A stretch of 64,000 nt of DNA, taken from the NCBI RefSeq assembly GCF_003710085.1, contig NZ_CP033324.1, positions 2,977,501 to 3,041,500 of the forward strand. Reading direction: 5' to 3'. Of this stretch, positions 58,663 to 64,000 are shown in pieces. Position 1 is the stretch's first letter, and every line of letters starts with the position of its first letter. Both the position numbers and the translations under genes were made by a program. The DNA comes from Nocardioides pantholopis. GTDB taxonomy: Bacteria > Actinomycetota > Actinomycetes > Propionibacteriales > Nocardioidaceae. Below the pieces are notes generated by a model. That model searched no databases. It saw nothing but the letters and a program-made list of their open reading frames with translations, and had not been told where the DNA came from.

Positions 58663-60275
58663 GTGCCGCGCCAGCGGTCCGCATCGACTCCGTCGACGCG
58701 ACCGGCCTCACCTTCACCACCGCCGAGGACGTCGTGCTCGACGTCGACTTCGACGGCCGCCGGATCTGGTCGTTCTGGACCCTGCGCGACAGCGTCGAGC
58801 AGGGTCCGCAGCGCACGATCGCGTGGCCGCGCCGCCTGGAGCGCTTCCTCGACGGGCGCACGACGATCCAGGTGCGCGCGCACGTGGCGACCACTGTCCT
58901 CTACGAGGCCGAGCACCGGTTCGGCACCAGCGAGGAGCGGATCGCCGTCCTCGACGACGAGGGCCGTCCGCTGGGCATCGACAACTCCGGACGGCTCCAG
59001 CGGACCTTCGACACCCGGACCGCCGAGCAGACGGCACCGCTGATCGACGCCATCGGCCGGATCCTCGACGAGCTCACCGCCGCCGGCCTGGAGGCGTTCC
59101 CGGCGTACGGCACCCTGCTGGGGGCGGTCCGCGAGGGCCGGCTGCTCGGCCACGACTCCGACGCCGACCTGGGCTACGTCAGCCGGCACACGACGCCGGT
59201 CGACGTGATCCGCGAGAACTTCACGGTGACCCGTCGCCTGGTCCAGCTGGGCTACCGCGTCGAGCGCTACAGCGGCGGCGGCTTCAAGGTCTTCGTCCCC
59301 GAGGCCGACGGCTCCATCCGCGGCCTGGACGTCTTCGCCGGGTTCTTCAGCGACGGCCACCTGGTGCTGATGGGCGAGGTCCGGGCGCCCTTCCGCGAGG
59401 AGTGGATCCGGCCGCTGGGCACGACCACCCTCGAGGGCCGGACCTTCCCGGCGCCCGCGGACCCCGACAAGCTGCTGACGGCCACCTACGGCCCGACCTG
59501 GCGCACCCCCGACCCGGCGTTCTCCTTCACGACCCCGGCCAGCACCCGCGAGCGCCTCAACGACTGGTTCCGCGGCACCAACCAGCACCGCCCGGACTGG
59601 GACCGCCGCTACGTCGGGCAGCGCCGCTACGAGCCGAGCCCCCGCGGCACCCGGCTGGTGCGCGACCTGCTGCGCGAGGAGGGCACCGACATCGAGGTCG
59701 TGGACCTCGGCTGCGGGCGCGGCGAGTCGGCCTGGTGGCTGGCCGGCCGGGGGGTCCCGGCGCTCGGCCTCGACTACTCCGTGAACGGCTTCCGGGCGGT
59801 GGCCGAGGCGGCCGACCCGGACCTGCCGCTCTCGTTCGACGTGGTGAACCTCCTCGAGACCCGGTCGGTGCTGGGCTGGGGCGCGCGCCTCGCCCGGCGC
59901 CCGGTCCGCCAGGTCGTGATGGCCAACCACCTGATCGACGCGCTGCCGCCCCGCGGCCGCCAGAACGCCTACCGGCTGGCCCGGATGGCCGCAGGCCCCG
60001 GCGGCCGCTTCCACCTGCGCTTCCTGAGCGCGGCCGTGGACGACGACCCGCTGCTCGCGCGCAAGCTGATCAGTCCGATCGATCCGGAGACCGTGGCCGC
60101 CGAGGTCGAGCGGCGCCACGGCCGGATAGTGTCCTGCGTCGAGAGCGACGCGAACGGAACCGACTCCGACGACCGGGACGACCGGGACGAGCGGGACGAC
60201 CGTGACGACAACGACGACGCCGGCCACCGGGCCGGCCGACGAACCTGCAGGATGGTGGTCGAATGGACGCGCTGA
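58659..60275 (+). CDS. Fusion of LicD-like nucleotidyltransferase and class I methyltransferase
   Basis: A 538-residue two-domain protein. Residues 130-270 have the LicD-family pattern FPAYGTLLGAVREGRLLGHDSDADLGY with the conserved aspartates (DSDAD) that bind metal, and GGFKVFVPEADG. Residues 335-470 are a SAM-dependent methyltransferase: DIEVVDLGCGRGESAWWLAGRG with motif I GCGRG and acidic end LGLDYS. LicD proteins transfer phosphocholine or similar groups onto cell-surface glycans, so the fusion may attach and methylate a polar group. A tail of alternating Asp/Arg (DDRDDRDERDD) follows. The GTG overlaps the preceding GT2 stop. The order and the fusion are unusual to me. Confidence 0.8.
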   Translation: MSAAPAVRIDSVDATGLTFTTAEDVVLDVDFDGRRIWSFWTLRDSVEQGPQRTIAWPRRLERFLDGRTTIQVRAHVATTVLYEAEHRFGTSEERIAVLDDEGRPLGIDNSGRLQRTFDTRTAEQTAPLIDAIGRILDELTAAGLEAFPAYGTLLGAVREGRLLGHDSDADLGYVSRHTTPVDVIRENFTVTRRLVQLGYRVERYSGGGFKVFVPEADGSIRGLDVFAGFFSDGHLVLMGEVRAPFREEWIRPLGTTTLEGRTFPAPADPDKLLTATYGPTWRTPDPAFSFTTPASTRERLNDWFRGTNQHRPDWDRRYVGQRRYEPSPRGTRLVRDLLREEGTDIEVVDLGCGRGESAWWLAGRGVPALGLDYSVNGFRAVAEAADPDLPLSFDVVNLLETRSVLGWGARLARRPVRQVVMANHLIDALPPRGRQNAYRLARMAAGPGGRFHLRFLSAAVDDDPLLARKLISPIDPETVAAEVERRHGRIVSCVESDANGTDSDDRDDRDERDDRDDNDDAGHRAGRRTCRMVVEWTR

Positions 60276-60520
60276 ACCCGACCGGTACGCCGGAGGGTGG
60301 GCTGCGGGACCGCTTCCGCCGGCGCTCGCTGCGCCACCAGGTCCGTGAGCTGCGGGCCCGCGTCGAGGAGCTGGAGGAGGCCATGCACGAGGCCCGTCGC
60401 CACCAGCTGCGGGTCGCCGAGCTGACCGACGTCGTCCAGGAGCTCCTGGTGCCGATCGCCCGGCGCGACCAGGACGCCGTCGACGAGCTGCTCGCGACGT
60501 ACACCGACCAGCTGGGCTGA
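60263..60520 (+). CDS. Small coiled-coil protein (DUF6752-like)
   Basis: An 85-residue charged protein: a basic start (LRDRFRRRSLRHQ), a leucine-zipper-like helix VRELRARVEELEEAMHEARRHQLRVAELTDVV, and a hydrophobic end QELLVPIARRDQDAVDELLATY. It overlaps the LicD-methyltransferase gene by 13 bases in another frame, and the next gene starts 8 bases after its stop. It looks like a scaffold or dimerisation subunit of the operon. Family name given with low confidence. Confidence 0.65.
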   Translation: MDALNPTGTPEGGLRDRFRRRSLRHQVRELRARVEELEEAMHEARRHQLRVAELTDVVQELLVPIARRDQDAVDELLATYTDQLG

Positions 60521-60527
60521 GCGGACC

Positions 60528-61670
60528 GTGGCGCGACGCGTCTTCCTGCACATCGGGCTGCCGAAGACCGGCACCAGCTACCTGCAGACCATCCTGTGGG
60601 CCCACCGCGACGAGCTGCGCGAGGCGGGCCTGCTCGTCCCCGGCCGGGAGCGCCGCGACCACCTCTGGGCCTCGCTGGTGGTCCGTGCGGACCCCAAGGT
60701 GGCCCGCCGGCACCCGCGGGCCCCGGACTCCTGGTCGGTGCTGCGCTCGGAGGCCACCGACTGGGCCGACGACGTCGTGATCAGCCACGAGTTCTTCTGC
60801 TCGGCCTCGGCCGAGCAGGCTCGGCGCGCCGTCCGCGAGCTGGAGCCGGCCGAGGTGCACGTGGTCGTCACGGCCCGCGAGCCCCTCGGCCTGTTCACCT
60901 CCAGCTGGCAGGAGTCGCTGAAGAACCGCGGGACCACGCCGATCGAGGAGTACGGCCGGTCGGAGTCGAGCGACCCGCTGGACGTCTGGGACTGGCGGGC
61001 CCTGGACCTGGCGCTGGTCCTGGAGCGCTGGGCGCCGGCCGTGCCTGCCGACCGGGTGCACGTCGTCGTCGCCCCCGGACCGGGCGACCCGCCCGACGAG
61101 CTGTGGCGGCGGTTCTGCGCGGTGCTCGGGACCGACCCGGAGGTGGTGGGCCCGGTGACCGGGTTCCCGAACGCCTCCATGGGGGTTGCCGAGGCCGAGA
61201 CCCTGCGCCGGCTCAACCAGCACTTCACCGGCCCCGGGGCGGACCTCCCCGGGTCCTTCGAGCGCGCCTACGACCGCGGCGTCTGGATCCGGACCTTCCT
61301 CGCCGACGAGCGCCTGGTCCCCCGCGGCGGGGAGAGGTTCTGGCCCGGCGCGGATCAGCAGCAGGACTGCCGGCGGCGCGGGGACCGCGCCGTGGAGCTG
61401 GTCCGCTCGGCCGGCTTCGACGTGGTCGGCGACCTGGACCGCCTGGCGGTCCCCGCCGAGCTGCCTCCCCGCCGGCACCCGTCGTCGGTGACCGACGCGG
61501 AGGTCGCCGACGTGGCGGTCGCGCTCGCCGCCCGGCTGATGGTGGACCTCAAGGACGGCGCCCGCCCGGGGCGCACCCAGGGGACGTCCGCGGCCGCCGA
61601 CGCCGGCGGTCCCGGCGCCGCCTCGACCTGGTGGCGCCGGCTCCGCGCCGCAGCGCGGAGCCGGCGCTAG
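60528..61670 (+). CDS. Sulfotransferase-like protein B
   Basis: A 380-residue paralogue of the protein at 54198-55397. N-terminal loop FLHIGLPKTGTSYLQTIL for the phosphosulfate, then VISHEFFCSASAEQARRAV, VVTAREPLGLFTSSWQESLKNRG (Arg/Ser of the 3'-phosphate site) and LWRRFCAVLGTDPE, with NASMGVAEAETLRRLNQHF. The C-terminal part is helical, and the last residues (RRLRAAARSRR) are encoded by the arms of a terminator hairpin. GTG start at 60528. It lacks the acidic insert of copy A. Probably sulfates the glycan made by the preceding genes, though these folds can also carry other reactions. Confidence 0.85.
   Translation: MARRVFLHIGLPKTGTSYLQTILWAHRDELREAGLLVPGRERRDHLWASLVVRADPKVARRHPRAPDSWSVLRSEATDWADDVVISHEFFCSASAEQARRAVRELEPAEVHVVVTAREPLGLFTSSWQESLKNRGTTPIEEYGRSESSDPLDVWDWRALDLALVLERWAPAVPADRVHVVVAPGPGDPPDELWRRFCAVLGTDPEVVGPVTGFPNASMGVAEAETLRRLNQHFTGPGADLPGSFERAYDRGVWIRTFLADERLVPRGGERFWPGADQQQDCRRRGDRAVELVRSAGFDVVGDLDRLAVPAELPPRRHPSSVTDAEVADVAVALAARLMVDLKDGARPGRTQGTSAAADAGGPGAASTWWRRLRAAARSRR
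61634..61667. terminator. Hairpin inside the 3' coding end of sulfotransferase B
   Basis: Perfect 15-bp arms (61634-61648 and 61653-61667) with a 4-base loop end directly at the stop codon at 61668-61670. Convergent genes are only 11 bases apart, so the terminator is embedded in the coding sequence. Confidence 0.75.
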
Positions 61671-61681
61671 TCAGACCCGGG

Positions 61682-63673
61682 TCAGCGGATCTTCATCCGC
61701 GCGGTGACCACGGGGTGGTCGGCCACGCTGGTCACCCACGGCGTCCGGGTGCGGGTGGCGGAGCGGTTCTTGAGTCCCGGCGAGTGGAAGATCCAGTCGA
61801 TGCCCATGCCGCGCGGCGTCCGGCAGACGTTCTTCTTCTTCTTGTTCTTCTTGTTCTTCGTCGCCTTCTTGGTCACCGAGCCGCCGAAGACCGACTCCAG
61901 GTCGGTGTCCCCGACCACCGAGCAGAACGCGCGCTTGCGGTCGTTGAAGTCGCCGAGCAGCAGCACCTGGGCGCCGGTCTTCCGCTTCTTCCGCACGACC
62001 CGGTTGATCTTCTTCAGCGCCTTGGCCCGCTCGCGGATCCGCTCCTTGGTCTGCTTGGAGGAGTTGTGGATGTTGATCACCCAGGTCTTGCGCCCGGTCT
62101 TGCGGTGCTTGAGCCGGATCACCGGGTGCGGCCGCGTGGTGCCGAGGACCGGAAGCTCCAGGTTCTGGGCCTTCTCCCGGGTCCAGACCCGGCGGTCCCA
62201 CATCACGGTCTGCCAGCCGTGCCGCGCGCTCAGCGACGTACCGGGCCAGAAGTCGTAGTGCTGGCCGAGGATCTTCTGCAGCGCGACCACCTGGTCACGC
62301 TGGCTCTCCTGGATCGCGACGATGCTGCTGCCGGTGTCGGCGATGACGTCAGCGGCCCACTCCGAGCGCAGCCGGCCGGGCGCCCAGTACGGCACCCCCC
62401 CGCCGGGCTCGGTGTGCTGGCTGCCCAGGATGTTGAACGTCGTGACGCTGAACTTGCGCCCCTGCTTGCGCAGCGCGAACCGGGGGCTCGCCGAGGGGGC
62501 GCCGTTCGGGGTGCTGCGGTCGGTCCGGTCGCCGCCGCCGAGAGCGAGCTGCGCCTGCTCGTTGTTGCCCCAGCACAGCCGGGTGCCGTCGGCGGTCCGC
62601 CCGCAGACGTGGTACCAGCCGGCGTCGATCGCGGTCCAGTTGGCCGGGCCGGCGGTGCGCCGGGCCCGGGCGTCGAGGATCGCCTGGCCGTCGCCGAGCT
62701 GCCCGTACCGGTTGCTGCCCCAGCAGATCGTGGCGCCGGCCGGGTCCAGGCCGCAGGCGAACGTGTCCCCCACCGTGATCGTCTGCCAGGTGTTGCCGGG
62801 CACGTGCGTGGGCACTGTCGCGCCGCTGCCGCCCACCCCGAGCTGGCCCGAGGAGTTGTCGCCCCAGCACCAGCCACGGCCCGAGGTGTCGGTGGCGCAG
62901 GTCGAGCGCCATCCCGAGGAGACCGACTTCCAGGCGCCCTGGACGGCGACGTCGCGCGGCTTGGTGCGGGTCTTGGTGTCGCCGACCCCCACCTGACCGA
63001 AGTTGTTGCGCCCCCAGCACAGCAGCCGGCCGTCGTTGACGAGGCCGCAGGCGTGCTGACCCCCGACGGAGACGTCGACCCAGCGCCGCGACGAGCCGAC
63101 CTGGACCGGGGCCCGCTGGTCGGTGGTGTTGCCGTGCCCGAGCTGACCGAAGTGGTTGGAGCCCCAGCACCACAGGCCGCCGTCGGTGGTGACACCACAG
63201 GTGTTCGTCCAGCCGGTCGAGACCCGCTGCCAGGCGCCGAGACCCACCCGCACCGGGTGCCAGGAGGCCGCGTTGGTGCCGATGCCGAGCTGGCCGCGGT
63301 GGTTGGCGCCCCAGCACCACAGCGAGGAGTCGAGCTGGATGCCGCAGGTGGTCGAGCCGCTGGTGTCGATGCTCGACCACACAGCACCCCCGAGGACCTG
63401 GGCCGGGACGCTGCGGTCCTGGTTGGTGCCGAGCCCGAGCTGGCCGTACTTGTTGTCGCCCCAGCACCAGGCGGTCGCGTCCGGCCTGACCTCGCAGCTG
63501 GTCTGGCCGCCGGAGCTCAGGTTGGCGACCGGGACGCCGGGCTCCGCCGCGGGCGCGGCGGGGGCAGCGGCGGAGGCCGGGGCGGAGAGCGCCGGGGAGG
63601 TGGCCGCCCCGGCAAGACAGGAGGCGATCACGAGCGCGAGCGCGGCCACGATCCGTACCGGGGAGAGAGGCAT
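61682..63673 (-). CDS. Secreted fusion of a seven-repeat RCC1-like propeller and an EEP hydrolase
   Basis: A 663-residue exoprotein. Signal peptide (VRIVAALALVIASCLAGAA), then seven RCC1-type repeats of about 50 residues, each with CWGxNxxGQLG and an upstream cysteine 10-12 residues before the first, so each blade likely has a disulfide. After residue 400 an EEP domain follows: FSVTTFNILGSQH, IVAIQESQRDQV (metal Glu), WVINIHNSS, VLLLGDFNDRKRAFC and VADHPVVTA, all catalytic residues present, with a lysine/asparagine-rich insert (TKNKKNKKKKN) just before MGIDWIFHSPG. The start at 63673 follows TATGAT and 7 bases, a leaderless signal. Shares AFC and DWIF regions with the EEP at 51737-53689. Confidence 0.86.
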   Translation of the reverse strand: MPLSPVRIVAALALVIASCLAGAATSPALSAPASAAAPAAPAAEPGVPVANLSSGGQTSCEVRPDATAWCWGDNKYGQLGLGTNQDRSVPAQVLGGAVWSSIDTSGSTTCGIQLDSSLWCWGANHRGQLGIGTNAASWHPVRVGLGAWQRVSTGWTNTCGVTTDGGLWCWGSNHFGQLGHGNTTDQRAPVQVGSSRRWVDVSVGGQHACGLVNDGRLLCWGRNNFGQVGVGDTKTRTKPRDVAVQGAWKSVSSGWRSTCATDTSGRGWCWGDNSSGQLGVGGSGATVPTHVPGNTWQTITVGDTFACGLDPAGATICWGSNRYGQLGDGQAILDARARRTAGPANWTAIDAGWYHVCGRTADGTRLCWGNNEQAQLALGGGDRTDRSTPNGAPSASPRFALRKQGRKFSVTTFNILGSQHTEPGGGVPYWAPGRLRSEWAADVIADTGSSIVAIQESQRDQVVALQKILGQHYDFWPGTSLSARHGWQTVMWDRRVWTREKAQNLELPVLGTTRPHPVIRLKHRKTGRKTWVINIHNSSKQTKERIRERAKALKKINRVVRKKRKTGAQVLLLGDFNDRKRAFCSVVGDTDLESVFGGSVTKKATKNKKNKKKKNVCRTPRGMGIDWIFHSPGLKNRSATRTRTPWVTSVADHPVVTARMKIR

Positions 63674-63680
63674 GGCCACG

Positions 63681-63686
63681 ATCATA
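63681..63686 (-). promoter_or_regulatory. Putative -10 element (TATGAT) of the RCC1-EEP gene
   Basis: Minus-strand TATGAT, 7 bases before the ATG at 63673. The best -10 match in the window and without a Shine-Dalgarno. Confidence 0.65.
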
Positions 63687-63765
63687 AGGCTGTTACTGCT
63701 GTTGTGCACCGATACAGGAGTTGTGGGTGAGACGTCCATTTCCGACCCGGCGTGTCGCCGGATGA

Positions 63766-63805
63766 GATCGGCCACCCCACGAGCCCGAGCGTGGGGTGGC
63801 CGATC
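63766..63805 (-). terminator. Hairpin terminator downstream of the right-edge gene
   Basis: Perfect 16-bp arms (63766-63781 and 63790-63805) around an 8-base loop, 16 bases beyond the stop of the minus-strand gene that enters from the right edge. Confidence 0.8.
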
Positions 63806-63821
63806 GGACGGCACGCGGTCG

Positions 63822-64000
63822 TCAGCGGATGGGCGCCGCCAGCGGGAGCGAGCGGTCCACGAGGGCCTTCACCTTGGTGCCACAGGTCGCCACGGCGGCC
63901 GCGTCGGTGCAGTAGTACGCCCCGGTGCGGGTGCCCGTCGCCAGGTCACGGGCCCAGGTGGAGCCGAAGTCACGCAGCCGCGCGGTCTGGGTGGCGTTCG
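63822..64000 (-). CDS. C-terminal fragment of a protein cut by the right edge, unknown
   Basis: The last 58 residues of a minus-strand gene whose start is outside the window. The end reads GAYYCTDAAAVATCGTKVKALVDRSLPLAAPIR, containing two cysteines about 10 residues apart. The stop is followed by a strong hairpin. The cysteine spacing suggests a secreted protein, in line with the neighbouring exoprotein genes, but no family can be assigned. Confidence 0.55.
   Translation of the reverse strand, partial: NATQTARLRDFGSTWARDLATGTRTGAYYCTDAAAVATCGTKVKALVDRSLPLAAPIR

Noticed and set aside
1..64000. tRNA, rRNA, insertion sequences, prophage or conjugative modules
   Set aside because: No cloverleaf, rRNA-like segment, transposase, integrase or phage structural gene was recognised by reading the sequence and translations. 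A covariance-model scan would be needed to exclude small RNAs.

Overview
The window is high-GC (around 70% or more by eye) chromosomal DNA from an actinobacterium, most likely a Nocardioides-like member of the Nocardioidaceae. The evidence is the frequent GTG starts, many ATGA/GTGA/TTGA stop-start overlaps, actinobacterial families (DUF3107, DUF5302-like, MoeZ, ferritin-like, DUF2304), leaderless-looking promoters, and a block at 30.5-38.2 kb whose order resembles the Mycobacterium tuberculosis Rv3204-Rv3213c region as I recall it. No rRNA, tRNA, CRISPR array, insertion sequence, integrase or prophage was seen.

Region 1 (1-29.8 kb) is rich in nitrogen-compound catabolism, with signalling and transport genes between. 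It holds the start of a carbamate kinase (left edge), a CvrA/NhaP2-type antiporter with an SPFH-like partner, a two-component pair, a frameshifted secreted M14 carboxypeptidase, two Rossmann-fold oxidoreductases, a hydantoinase/oxoprolinase-type ATPase pair (hyuA-hyuB), an acyltransferase, a SpoIIE phosphatase and an NhaP-type antiporter. A tightly coupled operon follows: UraA-like permease, FAD, 2Fe-2S and molybdopterin subunits of a xanthine-dehydrogenase-family enzyme, CoxG-like protein and amidase. A PucR regulator lies divergent to allH-allF-allG, the oxamate carbamoyltransferase set. Together these suggest uptake and oxidation of a pyrimidine or purine, ring opening, and recovery of carbamoyl phosphate as ATP by carbamate kinase. 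A weak shared inverted repeat (GGCA-N5-TGCC) lies upstream of several of these units.

Region 2 (29.8-45.4 kb) is ordinary actinobacterial core: DoxX, an alkyltransferase-like protein, MoeZ, TetR, DUF3107, ferritin-like protein, DEAD-box helicase, a ParA coupled to an L,D-transpeptidase, SDR, MarC-PHP, a zinc-ribbon protein, MFS transporter, cobT-cobS, MaoC and a small DUF5302-like protein.

Region 3 (45.4-64 kb) is a cell-surface and exoprotein region: acyltransferase-SGNH, secreted phospholipase-D-fold protein, acyl-CoA dehydrogenase, GT2-DUF2304 pair, then a quasi-mirror-symmetric locus around a divergent promoter near 57.57 kb. On each side a glycan-type enzyme is followed by a PKTGTS sulfotransferase-like protein and then a secreted endonuclease/exonuclease/phosphatase (EEP) protein. 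The left EEP is fused to a degenerate M23-like domain and the right one to a seven-repeat RCC1 propeller. A LicD-like/methyltransferase fusion sits in the right arm. This locus is the best candidate for an undescribed system, probably decoration of a surface glycan plus secreted EEP enzymes.
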